64,000 bases of DNA from contig CM059199.1 in NCBI GenBank assembly GCA_030323885.1, positions 76,170,781 to 76,234,780 on the forward strand. Reading direction: 5' to 3'. The stretch's first letter is position 1, and every line of letters starts with the position of its first letter. Positions 11,150 through 20,905 of the stretch are shown one piece after another. The notes beneath the pieces are model-generated. The model worked only from the letters and a program-made list of their open reading frames with translations. It did not search any database and had not been told where the DNA came from. The DNA is from Branchipolynoe longqiensis. Taxonomy: Eukaryota > Annelida > Polychaeta > Phyllodocida > Polynoidae. The position numbers and the translations under genes were made by a program.

Positions 11150-11490
11150 ATGTCAGTCCTTTGTGCAATTAATCTTTTTATGACTTCTACTGCCACACTT
11201 CAAACACCAATGGCCGAAATTACAATTCTCGTCTGTTCTACTGCATCCCCCCTCCTTGTTCCACCTGTAACAACCCGGCTTGCCCTCTTTGGTGTATGTA
11301 TTAGATTTGCGGAAACTGTTCACCGGCTTCTTTTGCCGCATATTATGCATGCCATAATGAAACATTCCCATACCGGTGTTACTACTCCCAAAAGCTGCAA
11401 ATCCTTCTACTTCGGCTAGCTTCCTTACGTCCTTGTCATATTCGACATGAGTCGAATCATGAAAGTCGTTCTGTCTCGCTCTGGATGACA
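11150..11490 (-). pseudogene. Retroelement gag-like zinc-finger fragment
   Basis: A minus-strand frame runs upstream of the first methionine (11371) to about 11490 and ends at a stop near 11153. It holds a CCCH-like cluster, C-x8-C-x6-C-x3-H (CYRWNKEGGC to NFGH). This is followed by a perfect zinc knuckle C-x2-C-x4-H-x4-C (CLKCGSRSHKKINC) at residues 56-69 of the 72-residue ORF. This pairing is what I know from Gag-like proteins of DIRS and other retroelements of marine invertebrates, where it binds RNA. No polymerase or recombinase follows, so it is a relic. A host CCCH protein exon is a less likely alternative. Confidence 0.6.
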
Positions 11491-11503
11491 GAACGAGACA
11501 GAA
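11469..11503. other. Hairpin (15-bp arms)
   Basis: TTCTGTCTCGCTCTG, the loop GATGA and CAGAACGAGACAGAA form a stem with one mismatch. It lies at the upstream edge of the gag-like frame. Confidence 0.75.
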
Positions 11504-11572
11504 TTATGTATAATTCACATAATAATAACAATAATATGTAAATATTATATAACTGGATACAATATCCCATCA

Positions 11573-11990
11573 TCATCATCATGCTGTCGGTCGCGATGCA
11601 ACAAAGACTGCTTTCATTACTTGACTGCCGCTCTCCATTTAGCTCTCTGCTGTGAGAGTGATGTCCATGAGTCGGTCAACATTTCATGAAAGCTGCCTGC
11701 AAAAGTGTTGAAGTGCTGCTGGCTTTTGCAAGTTACCAGCGGCACTCTCTCGGGGAGCAAATAAAGGTTTCACACCGGCAAGAACATGTCAATACAGGCG
11801 CAAAACTATTTGTCCCTGCAGTGGCTGGTCGGGAGATGTTGGGAGTTCCATACATCAACCGCCCTTAATGCTGCCACAGTGACATGGTTTTCTGTTCAGG
11901 GTTTGCTCCCTTAGCCTTCGGTTCTGTCAAGAACCTGTACCACAAGGCATTGGTTTACAACTCTGCAGGGCAGGGGCGTCAAACTCCCTG
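11573..11990 (-). mobile_element. Dispersed repeat R1, long copy
   Basis: It is the inverse of 42481-42890 and of the shorter 36235-36490. On the minus strand it ends CGCGACCGACAGCATGATGATGATG, a (GAT)n tail. It contains AGTGCCGCTGGTAACTTGC and CCTCAGGGAGTTTGACGCCC. The variable 5' ends, simple-repeat tail and 7-bp target duplication at copy 36235 mark it as a retroposon, either a SINE or the 3' end of a LINE. Confidence 0.8.
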
Positions 11991-12059
11991 AGGTGTTGCA
12001 ATACCTGCAATACCTGCACACCAATCCCAATGAATATATATCTACACATTTATGTGTAA

Positions 12060-12164
12060 ATATATATATATATGTATATTTAGCAGCATATGGAGGCCTA
12101 ATGATTATATATACATCTACATATATTTGTATGTGTGAATATAAATGGATGTGGTGATCCAATG

Positions 12165-12201
<37 letters not shown>

Positions 12202-12735
12202 ATCTATATGTATATGTTTTTGTTTGTTTGTTGTTGCTTTACATCTTAACAACATCAAAGGTCATATCAGGATGGGTGCCGACTTGTGATAGTGTGCACT
12301 CATGGGGACTTTATAACATTGCCTCACTGGGAAATCAGGCTACTGGCACCATGACCCAATATCCCACTCAGTCACACTATCCTGACACTGATGGTAATCA
12401 GTCCTTGCCCGACCCTATTAATGCCGAGTGCCAGGCTAGGAAGCGACAAGTATCAATTTTAAAGTCATTGGTTTGACTGTGAACCAAACTATGTATACAT
12501 GTATATGTACATATATAACTGACTGTAATGATCAAATCAGCATATATAATACATGTGCATATATATGCGTATATATATATAACTGGATGTGATGGCTCAA
12601 TGAATATATATATATATGTATATATATTATATGTGTGTACATAACTGTATATGGCGGCCCAAGGGAATAAACACATATATACATATATACACATGTATAG
12701 CAGCATGTGATGGCCCAATGAATATGTACATATAT
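12060..12735. repeat. Degenerate AT-rich tandem array
   Basis: A unit reading roughly AACTGGATGTGATGGCCCAATGAA followed by a TA run recurs at about 12085, 12140, 12515, 12580, 12645 and 12700, with variable TA spacer length. It is interrupted by SINE-A at 12211-12478. Confidence 0.75.
12211..12478 (-). mobile_element. SINE-A, 5'-truncated
   Basis: On the minus strand: core, GTGACTGAGTGGGATATTGGG, the CCTGATATGACCTTTGATG block and an AACAAACAAACAAAAAC tail. The tRNA-like head is absent. It is inserted in the AT-rich tandem array. Confidence 0.85.
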
Positions 12736-12779
12736 TCACTGTGATATACTGTGAGGAACAGCGTGGAGAGTAGAGATTA

Positions 12780-13803
12780 GAGAGTAGAGAGATGGGTGAT
12801 TAGTGATGCGAGGCGGTGTGTGGGCTTGGGGGTAGGGGGGGGGGGGGGTAAGAGGGGCGCGGTGGAGAGGTGGAGAGGGTGGATGGGGTAGAGGAGGTGG
12901 AGGGGATGGAGTGGTGGAGGGAGTGGAGAAGGTAAAATGGTGGAGGAGGTTGGATGGTGGATGGGTGGAAGGCCAGGAGGGGTGGGGTGTGGAGGAGGTG
13001 GAGGGATGGGGGGTGGAGGGGTGGAGAGGGGTGGAGGGGAGGGGTGGAGGGGTGGGGGTGGAGGGGTGGAGGGGGGAATGCTGGAGGGGGTTGAGCGGTG
13101 GAGGTGGTGGAAAGGGTTGGGGGTGGAGGGGTGTAGGAGGTGTCGGGCGTGGAGGGGTGAGGGGTGGAGAGGGGTGGAGAGGGGTGGAGAGGGGTGGAGG
13201 GGATGGAGTGGTGGAGGGGGTCGAGGTGGAAGGTGGATGGGGTGGAGGGGTGGAGGGGTGGAGGGGTAGAGGGTTGGAGGGTGGGGGGTGTTGAGGGGTG
13301 GAGGAGGAGGGTGGGGGGAGGACGGTGGGGGGGCGGTGGAGGGGTGGGGGTGGAGGTGGAGAGGTGTGGAGGTGTGGAGGGGGGAGGGTGGGGAGGAGGG
13401 TGGGAGGGGCGGAAGGGTGGAGGAATGGAGGGGTGGAGAGGGGTGGAGGTGGGTGGAGGTTGGTGGAGGTAGGTGGAGGGGTGGAGAGGGTGGAGGTGGG
13501 TGGAGGTGGGTGGAGGTGGTGGAGGAGGGGGTGGAGAGGGGTGGAGGTGGGTGGAGGTGGGTGGAGGTGGGTGGAGGTGGGTTGAGGGCTGGAGAGGGGT
13601 GGATGACGGTGGAGGGCTGGATGATGGTGGAGGGCTGGATGACGGTGGAGGGATGGAGGACGGTGGAGCGGTGGAGGACGGTGGAGGGATGGAGGACGAA
13701 GGAGGGGTGGAAGACGGTGGAGGGATGGAGGACGGTGGGGGGGGGGAGGTTGGAAGACGATGGGGAGGGGGAAGGACGGTGCTGGGAGGGGGGGGGGGGA
13801 GGT
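12780..13803. repeat. GTGGAGG minisatellite
   Basis: About 1 kb of GTGGAGGGGTGGAG-type units is entirely purine plus T on the plus strand. A subarray of 21-24 bp units (GGATGACGGTGGAGGGCT) lies at 13590-13740. Frames of up to 382 codons on the minus strand and 185 on the plus strand are artefacts with heptapeptide-like periodicity. Confidence 0.95.
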
Positions 13804-13959
13804 GACTGCCGCTCCCCCGGCATTCCTCACGTGAAGATGCGCTGAGACAAATTGTTTAGAAAGTACACGGCTCCCTGCACACAATGTTGTCTATGCGCAG
13901 CGTCGTCGGGCAGGCTTTTTTCACCTCCCTAGTCCACCCCGATCCACACACATGCACCA

Positions 13960-14012
13960 CATACCCACTCATACACGCGCGCGCACACGCGCACACGCGC
14001 ACACACCTGCCC
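13960..14012. repeat. CACG/CA microsatellite
   Basis: ACACGCGCGCGCACACGCGC-type alternating purine-pyrimidine DNA, a candidate Z-forming tract, lies between the GTGGAGG array and the poly-purine tract. Confidence 0.85.
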
Positions 14013-14092
14013 TGGCGCTTAACAGCTCGTGGATTGAATTCTCGAGTCAGCGGAGGGTGAGGAAAAGGAACCCCGGGGTGAATGTGTGTTGA

Positions 14093-15560
14093 GTGTGGGG
14101 AGGTTGGGGTGAGGGGGAAGAGGTGGAGGAGGGAATGGAGAGAATGAGGGCGGGTGCAGAGCTAGGGGAGAAGGGGAAAAGGGAACAGGGGGACTGGAGA
14201 GGACTGAAGTGGCGTGGTGAGAGTGGAGAGTGGAGGGAAAGGGAAGACGAGGAGAGGGAGGGAAGAGGTGGAGAGGGAGGAGGAGGGAAGAGGTGGAGAG
14301 GAGAAGGAGGGAAGAGGTGGAGAGGGGAAGGAGGGAGGAGGGGGGGGAGGGGGAGGGAGGGAGAGGTGGGAGGGGGGAGAGGGAGGGGTGGGGCGGGGAG
14401 GGAGAGGGGGGAGGAGGGGGAGGGGGGAAGGGGGGGGAGGTGGGGGAGGGGGGAGGAGGGAGGGGGGGGAGGGGGGAGGGGAGGAGGGGGGGGGGAGGAG
14501 GGGGGAGGTGGGGGGGAGGGGGAGGGGAGGGGGGGAGGGGGAGGGGGGGATGGAGGGTGGGAGGGTGGAGGGGGGGGAGATGTGGAGGGAGGGAGGGGGG
14601 AGGGGGGGGGGGGAGGAGGTGGGGGGGAGGAGGGTGGGGGAGGGGAGGTGGGGTGGGGGGAGGGAGGAGGTGGGGGGGGAGGAGGGGGAGGGGGGGAGAG
14701 GGGTGGAGGGGGAGAGGGGGGAGAGGGGGGAGGGGGGGGGGGGGGGAGGAGGAGGGAGGGGGGTGGGGAGGGAGGGGGGGGGGAGAGGTGGGGGGGAGGG
14801 AGGAGGGGAGAGGGTGGGGGAGGGGGAGGGGGGGGAGGGGGGGAGGGGGGGGAGGAGGGGGGGGGGAGGGGAGGAGGGGGGGGGGAGGGGGGGAGGGGGG
14901 GGGAGGGGGAGGAGGGGAGGGGGGGGGGAGGGGGGAGGGGGGGGGGGGGGGGGGAGCGGGGGAGGGGGGGGAGGGGGGGGGGGAGGGGAGGGGGGGGGGA
15001 GGGGGGGGGGGGGGAGGGGGGGGGAGGGGGGAGGAGAGGGGGGGGGGGGGGGGGGGGAGGAGGGGGGGAGGGGGAGGGGGGGGGGGGGGCGGGGGGGGGG
15101 GGAGGGGGAGAGGGGGGAGGGGGGGGGGGAGGGGAGGGGGGGGGGGGGGGAGGGGGGGGAGGGGGGGGAGGGGGCGGAGGGGGGGAGGGGGGGGGGGGAG
15201 GGGGGATGGGAGGGGGGGAGGGGAGGGGGAGGAGGGGGGAGGAGGGGGGGAGGGGGGGGGAGGGGAGGGGGGGGGGGGGGAGGGGAGAGGGGAGTGGAGA
15301 GAGGGGAGGTGATGAGAGGGGTGGGACGAGAGGGGTAGGGGGGAGAGAGTGGAGGGAAGGAGAGAGGGAGGGGAGAGGGGAGTGGAAGGGGGAGAGAGGG
15401 GTGAGGGGTGAGAAAGTGGAGGGGAGGGAGAGAGGGGAATGGGAGCGAGGGGGAAGGGGAGAGAGGGGTGATGGGGGAGAGAGTGGAGGGGAGGAGTCAG
15501 GCGGAGGGGGAGGGGAGAGGTGGGATGGAGAGGGGGTTGAGGGCGGAGGGAGGGGAGGGT
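14093..15560. repeat. Extreme poly-purine/G tract
   Basis: Nearly 1.5 kb is purine on the plus strand. From about 14335 to 15290 it is GGGGAGGGGG-type sequence in which G-runs of 5 to 17 are separated by single A residues. It has very high G-quadruplex and triplex potential. Open frames of 494, 374 and 360 codons are glycine/arginine/glutamate artefacts. Confidence 0.97.
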
Positions 15561-15920
15561 GTACCCCTCAGCTATGAAGACACATCTCCCCCATTCCAGT
15601 CTATTTGTGTAGCTGGCAGATTCCGGAGTGGATGAACCAATGGATGCTGAATACGCAGATAAATACAGTCAACATTAAAAACAGGCCATAAAAGGGGGAG
15701 GGTTGGTGGGGTGGGTTGGGATTAAAAGCGCGCATCGAGGAGAAAAATGGCGCAAGTGTAGATTTGAATCTCAGTTCGTCTTCGGTGTGCAAGGGTTAGA
15801 AGGAAGGACCGGAGGCCTGTTTGCTGCAGCTCGGTGTAGCTGCTTGAGGAATGGAAAGTACTTCTTGTGTTACTTTGATAATTTTACTCATCTTTTGTGA
15901 GTTTAAAACTCCTATCCCGA
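15561..15920. other. No gene recognised
   Basis: This is a non-repetitive transition from the purine tract. No exon or element is recognised. Confidence 0.4.
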
Positions 15921-16060
15921 TTTGTAGTTGCATAGTGTGGTGTTTTTGTTAGTTTCTGGCATTTTCTGAGATAAATAGATTAGGTTGTTATGATCTACCG
16001 CGCTTTCATTTCAAGTAACTTTGCTTTAACTTAGGCGATATTTAAAGTGTGAACATGCTC
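15921..16060. mobile_element. MITE-1 fragment (one end)
   Basis: TTGTAGTTGCATAGT, then TTTCTGGCATTTTCTGAGATAAATA and TTCAAGTAACTTTGCTTTAA, follow the left half of MITE-1. The right half is lost. Confidence 0.6.
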
Positions 16061-16125
16061 TGTAGCCTGCAGTGAATAATCGTCTGGTGACATGCTTCCA
16101 ACATGACATTAATAATAATGGTGAT

Positions 16126-16830
16126 CTGTAGGCCTATGCCAGGAAGACCAAAACAATGGTTATAAGTAAAAAGACAGATAAACCAAATGTCAATATAACC
16201 ATAGATGGCACAAACATAGAACAAGTATCCGAATTCATATATCTCGGACAAAAGATTACAAATGATGGGAGATGTGAGGAAGAAATTAAAAGAAGGATAA
16301 CAATAGCCCGAACAACATTCTCCAAAATGTATAGAGTGTTAACATCAAGTAAGATATTAATACAAACAAGGAAGCGTATTCTTCAGTGTTATGTGTGGTC
16401 TACTCTAATGTATGGGGCAGAGACATGGACAATCTCTAAGAAAATGTACAAACGTTTAGCAGCATTTGAGATGTGGACTTATCGAAGGATGATGAAAATA
16501 TCATGGACAAAGAAGATCACCAACAAAGAAGTTCTCAGAAAAATTAAAAATAAGAAAAGCTTGTTTGCCACTATACAGACAAAGAAACTTATTTATTTTG
16601 GCCACATCATTCGTCAGAGTTCAATATACCGTACATTGTTGGAAGGGAAGGTGAATGGCAGCAGAGGGAGAGGGAGACCAAGAACATCATGGTTTACAAA
16701 TATTTCACAGTGGACAGGCTTGAATTATTCACAGTCTATCAGAACAGCACAACATCGGGACAAGTGGAGAACCATTGCATCCAACCCTCGACTAGAGGAT
16801 GGAACTATTGATTGATTGAGGCCTATGTTA
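16126..16830 (+). pseudogene. RTE-like LINE ORF2 C-terminal fragment
   Basis: An open frame of 219 codons from the ATG at 16156 to the stop at 16813-16815 continues upstream in frame to about 16126. This shows a 5'-truncated polymerase. It starts in the region after the catalytic RT motifs (YARKTKTMVIS, FIYLGQKITNDG). It then passes through the thumb-like segment with LMYGAETWTISKKM and FEMWTYRRMMKISW, and RGRGRPRTSW near the end. This layout is typical of RTE-type and related non-LTR polymerases and of the endonuclease-reverse transcriptase proteins annotated in many invertebrates. The frame is intact, so the insertion may be fairly young. It ends in ATTGATTGATTGA, the same tail type as the LINE at 48.3 kb. 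It cannot be active because the catalytic YADD region is absent. Confidence 0.85.
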
Positions 16831-16880
16831 ATCATATTCACATAACAAATTATACAGTGCAAATACATGCATACATATAC

Positions 16881-17205
16881 GGAGCGGGATGTAGCTCAGG
16901 CGGTAGCATGTCCATCTGTGAAGGTGTGGATCATCCGATCGATCCTGCTCAGTGGACACATTTGCAGTTTCGGCTATTTTCCGTTTCAACCAGTGGTCTA
17001 CAACTGGTTCATCGAAGGTTGTGGTATGTGCTGTCCTGTTTGTGGGAAAGTGCATATAAAAGACCCCCTTGTTGCTTATTGGAAAGAGTAGCCTATATGG
17101 TACTAATTGGTAGCAGTGGTTTTCCTCCAAAGAAATATGTCAGAACGACCATAAGTTTGATGTCCAAAGCATCTAGAGGCGTTGTTAAATAAAACAAACT
17201 TTTGG
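16881..17205 (+). mobile_element. SINE-M, mollusc-type SINE, full length
   Basis: The tRNA-like head GATGTAGCTCAGGCGGTAG is followed by CCAGTGGTCTACAACTGG, GTATGTGCTGTCCTGTTTGT, GGGAAAGTGCATATAAAAGA and the terminal GTTAAATAAAACAAACTTT. It matches the minus-strand copy at 3905-4226. Confidence 0.88.
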
Positions 17206-17706
17206 TCTCACAAGTAGGCTATATTCATGCCATTACATATTATATGTTATTATGAACATGTGCCAAGTCTCCTCGAATAAGTGCTTCTCTCCAATAGCGG
17301 CCCCTCCCTCCTGTAGAGTAAAACACACAGAATAAACAATACATGCCTCCCTTGAATACCCCATCACCACCACCACACACCCCACCACCACACACCCCAC
17401 CTCACCCAGCCGTCTGGTTCTTCAATGAATCAGTAGATTAGTAGTTAAAGCACTTTACACCTTACACCTTACAGCAACTGTACACCTCACCCTTTTTGGA
17501 GGTGTATTTATGCTGAATAATTGACCAAGTTGATGAATATATACATTTGATGGGAATTTACTAGCAAAGAAAGCAATATTTATTTAAAATATAAACAATT
17601 TAAAATCATAGGGGTATATGGAATGAAAAGGACTATATAGATGTGGAAGCAGGGTAAGGGGTTTCAGTTGCCAATGATTTGGATGCACAATCCTAATGTA
17701 GGCCTA
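17206..17706. other. No gene recognised
   Basis: There is a CACCACACACCCC simple patch at 17368-17400 and a CACTTTACACCTTACAC patch at about 17450. Nothing else is recognised. Confidence 0.4.
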
Positions 17707-17898
17707 CAGTAAAACCTCTCTAGCCGACCACCTCCACCGATCGACCACTGCCTTATATCAATCGCTTTATTTGAGTCCCAAACGATCGCCCATACAATAC
17801 CATTGTAACAAAATGAAAAACTCCCTAAGCCGACCACCTTCCTAATTGGACCATATAAAGTCGGTCCCATGGTCGGTCGAATTAGAGAGCTTTTACTG
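17707..17898. mobile_element. MITE-3, complete copy
   Basis: CAGTAAAACCTCTCTA and the inverse TAGAGAGCTTTTACTG bound a 192-bp element flanked by TA on both sides. TIRs beginning CAGT with a TA target are the signature of pogo/Tigger-type non-autonomous elements. Internal inverted blocks include CCGACCACCTCCA and GTCGGTC. Confidence 0.88.
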
Positions 17899-18120
17899 TA
17901 ATACCACACTGTTAGGATTAGTGTTGACTGCTCCCTTCCTCCCATAATCCTAACATCAAATCATGGATATAATGTAACCAGTGTTATAGCGAGTAGGACA
18001 AATCAAATAAAGTTGGTATATCACCATCATGCATCTCCGAACAGTGTTCAGATTGTGAAGAACATTCATATTTATGAACCTTCCAATCTCCCTTCGTTAG
18101 CTACTGTAGCTGACAGTTAA

Positions 18121-18613
18121 GCCCTGGTTACATACACGTAGTTGAACGTAGGATAGATTAAGGAGGGTCAAACGTGGTGTAAGTATGCTAAACTATGGTG
18201 AAAAACATTAAGGTATGACAGGTTTTGGTACGGATAAATGCGTTATGGCATGGATGGCGGTACGTTCAACTACATTCAACGTATGTTAACCTCCATTACA
18301 GTCAACTACGTTCAACTATGTCCAAGTATGCTAAACTATGCTAGAGATTGCTAGAGTACACTAGAGTATGCTAGAGTATGATGGAGTATGCTAGAGTACA
18401 TTAAGAGTATGGAGACTTCGCCACAGTATGTTAGCCTCTAACGTAGCACTCTTTTGAACATGTTCATAGATTATATCGGAACTCATGGCCCACCCACGTT
18501 TTTACCAAGTTAACATCACGGAGAAGTATGGATGCCGGTACGTTCAACTAGGTTCAACAACTTTAGCCTCCACTACGTTCAACTACGTCCACTAACGTGT
18601 ATGTGACCGGGCC
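18121..18613. mobile_element. TCAC-family element, TTAA-flanked
   Basis: The left end GCCCTGGTTACATACACGTA and the right end CGTGTATGTGACCGGGCC are inverted. Flanks are TTAA (18117-18120) and TTCA (18614-18617), consistent with a decayed TTAA duplication. The interior is built from short ACGTTCAAC, TATGCTAGAG and ACTACGTTC variants and has no coding capacity. Confidence 0.8.
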
Positions 18614-19183
18614 TTCAGGCAGCATAGCAAGATGATAGGGACACACCGGATAAAAGTACACTTTTTCCCACATGCTCTCCATCACCGTACCTTTCAAATT
18701 TTGATGGGAGCTGCTTCATCAAGACGTCCAATGATGGCCATCATGCAAAATATGTAAGGGCCAATATATTGGCCTAAGGGCTACAAGCACTAATCACTTA
18801 GAAGGTCAATCTTGATGTCAAAATATACAATTTCTGGATCAAGGAATGTATTAATTAGCGCTAAATATTGAGAATACCACAAGCTGACTATTTCAGTATT
18901 TGTGTCAATAGTAAATCATTTGGTTAATTATTTAGGCTCTAGAAAGGTAAAAAGCAATGGCTGGTACTTGGAAGACACTGGTAAAGGATTCATTTTGATG
19001 AATAACACATTTACCAGATATATATGAATTTTATTGTGTCTGAATGAATCTGGCATTCTCAGTGACTCTCTGAACCCTGATAATTATTTTTAATTGCATT
19101 ACACTGATTTTTTCGAGATTTTCTCACTTTCTGAGATTATTATATTATTATTATTGTAGGTTGATTTTTATAATCTCCCTTAA
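18614..19183. other. No gene recognised
   Basis: This AT-rich sequence shows no recognised repeat or exon. Confidence 0.4.
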
Positions 19184-19513
19184 GGCCCTGTCACATTACA
19201 ACATTTCTTCGGGCATGCCGCCAACGCGCCAAATCTAATCAACGCGTCGAGAAACGTCAAACTTTTCGGCGTTTCGGGGGTTAGTTGGACGCGCCGCAGC
19301 ATGCTGGTAGCGTGGTCATAGCATGTTAGTAGCGCGCCGTCAATGGGTATCGACGTTGCGGGCGGTAAAAGCGTAAACATTTGGTAATTAACCTAATTCA
19401 CGGTCGGCTGCATCGGCGCGTGGGGACGGCCCACGAACGGGCTGTCCGCGCGCTAGTGGCAGGTTGGTGGCGCGCTGCGAGCGGGCTGCGGGCGGTATGC
19501 CGGCACGTGGGTA

Positions 19514-20010
19514 TAGTCTGGGATCCACAACCAGAAAAATAATTTTGATGTGACACCCCTGCTATAAAATTTTTGGCAATTGGATTATGTCTATAGGGGT
19601 CTTGGACATCTGAAAAGTGAATTTGGACACTTTGAATGTATTGCGCAAATTCGGTAGACACCCTTTTTTGACGATAGGGTGTGACGACACCAGCCGCCTA
19701 ATTCCGGGGTAGGGGAAACTAAATCTAGTATATCATCACAACGCAAGGCTCTACTGCAACAAATTACCACTCATTCTTTTGGTATGGATGTAGGCTAAAA
19801 CAATAAGCAGAGTAGATTCTGATTGGATTAACCTCAAGGTCACTAGAGGTCAAAAGGTCACGAAGGTTATGGCATGCCCAAAATCTGGGACTTCCATCAA
19901 AGAAGTGCCTATTAATATACCGTGTCATAAGTTTTTCCACTAAAATACTGTTTCAGTCAACTCCTGAGATCCCCCTGATGATTTTAGAAAAGGGATGTGA
20001 GGATTGGCAA
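19514..20010. repeat. Left TIR of the 5.8-kb transposon
   Basis: It aligns end to end with the inverse of 24826-25329, with scattered substitutions and small indels. Shared landmarks are GGGTAGGGGAAACTAAATC, CAAATTACCACTCATTC and three AGGTCA half-sites. Confidence 0.93.
19837..19860 (+). promoter_or_regulatory. AGGTCA direct repeats (DR4 + DR2) in left TIR
   Basis: AGGTCA occurs at 19837-19842, 19847-19852 and 19855-19860, with spacers of CTAG and AA. This matches the layout of nuclear-receptor response elements. The identical arrangement is kept in the right TIR at 24972-24995 on the other strand. The function is inferred only. Confidence 0.45.
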
Positions 20011-20201
20011 AGAATTAATGGCCCCCTGAACATGTTTTACTAAGCCATATTTCAGAAAAAAAGCCAAATTCCTTCCTTCGTACATTTTATTGATATAACT
20101 CTCATTATCCAATAGTTTTTTGTTATTATTTGTGAACTATCAGTAGAAAACATCTGAACTATCTGGAGATAAGAAAAAAAAACTTAATAAGCAGTATGTT
20201 G

Positions 20202-20498
20202 TCATCCCAAGTTCATCATTCTAACAATAACATATAATGTTCCGATTACAACTACACCTAGTAGAAAATATACTTTGTTCTTGGTTACCAAGTCCTCATC
20301 ACTTTTGTTGTCTTCAGTCAGTCGCCCACAGTTGTTTGGGTCCCCATTGCAGGTGCATGCAATAATGCATGCCGATCCGGCCTTTGCACATGAACAGTTC
20401 CTTAAACAGCCCTTCTTGCACTTGCAGTACGTCAGTTTTGCCACTGCAGGTTTGTTTGGCTTGCTCTTCATGACAGGAACTAATCTTCCTTTGTCCAT
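20202..20498 (-). pseudogene. Transposon protein, C-terminal CXC segment
   Basis: This 98-codon piece is the C-terminal end of the transposon protein. A cysteine cluster CKCKKGCLRNCSCAKAGSAC to CTCNGDPNNC spans about residues 25-58. Its spacing (CxC-x3-C-x3-CxC-x6-C-x3-CxC) fits the tesmin/TSO1-type CXC zinc-binding fold, a DNA-binding module in host proteins, and may let the protein bind its own ends. The frame continues upstream of the methionine toward the preceding segment but lies in a different frame from it, so a frameshift near 20570 separates them. A hydrophobic stretch (VYFLLGVVVIGTLYVIV) at the end looks like read-through rather than a true membrane anchor. Confidence 0.85.
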
Positions 20499-20539
20499 AT
20501 ATCTGCCGTCCTGTTCAGGTGGGAGAAGAGTTGGATTGC

Positions 20540-20905
20540 TTAGATGGGCCTGTTTGTAGAGGCTAATGTTGAAAGACTCCTGAGAATGTGGAAATGAAAT
20601 GCACCTTCAGTGGGAGGTAGAGAGCGGAGGTCCTGTTTGCTTGATGCAAATAAATGGGCTTGTAACCTATCTAAAGATGAATATCCTTCCCTTCCGTACA
20701 AATCACATAAGAAATCACATGCTTCTTTGTACAACGTATCATCTAGGCACACAGTGTCGTGAGTGAAATTTGTCAACGCTGGCATTGAACCGACATGCTG
20801 CATTGCTACAATTGCTGCCCTTTTTTTTCCTCTTCTGTATGGATAACTCACTGAGTCACAGCCAGACATGACATACGAAGTGAGTAATGTGGCTGTTAGT
20901 TCCAT
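20540..20905 (-). pseudogene. Transposon protein, GCD helix-turn-helix part of the nuclease domain
   Basis: 121 codons follow directly in frame after a TAA (20906-20908) that ends the larger upstream segment. Near the start is VMSGCDSVSYPYRRGKKRAA (GCD at residues 15-17). It corresponds to the conserved L-x-GCD-x-VS-x3-G-x-GKK-x-A motif I know from this protein family. It also looks like the acidic residue plus glycine-rich H3TH turn of FEN1/XPG nucleases, which binds DNA behind the active site. The rest is a helical region ending PPTEGAFHFHILRSL, the usual spacer before the CXC end. The frame stops at 20540. Confidence 0.8.

Noticed and set aside
12736..13884. 382- and 348-codon minus-strand frames rich in Pro/Ser/His
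   Set aside because: Translations of the GTGGAGG minisatellite; all frames are open for the same reason.
14093..15577. 494-codon plus-strand open frame
   Set aside because: It lies wholly in the poly-purine tract; the Gly/Arg/Glu-only product is an artefact of a sequence that cannot contain most stops.
20202..20498. C-terminal hydrophobic stretch as a membrane anchor
   Set aside because: It lies after the CXC cluster where family members normally end and in a decayed frame; probably read-through.
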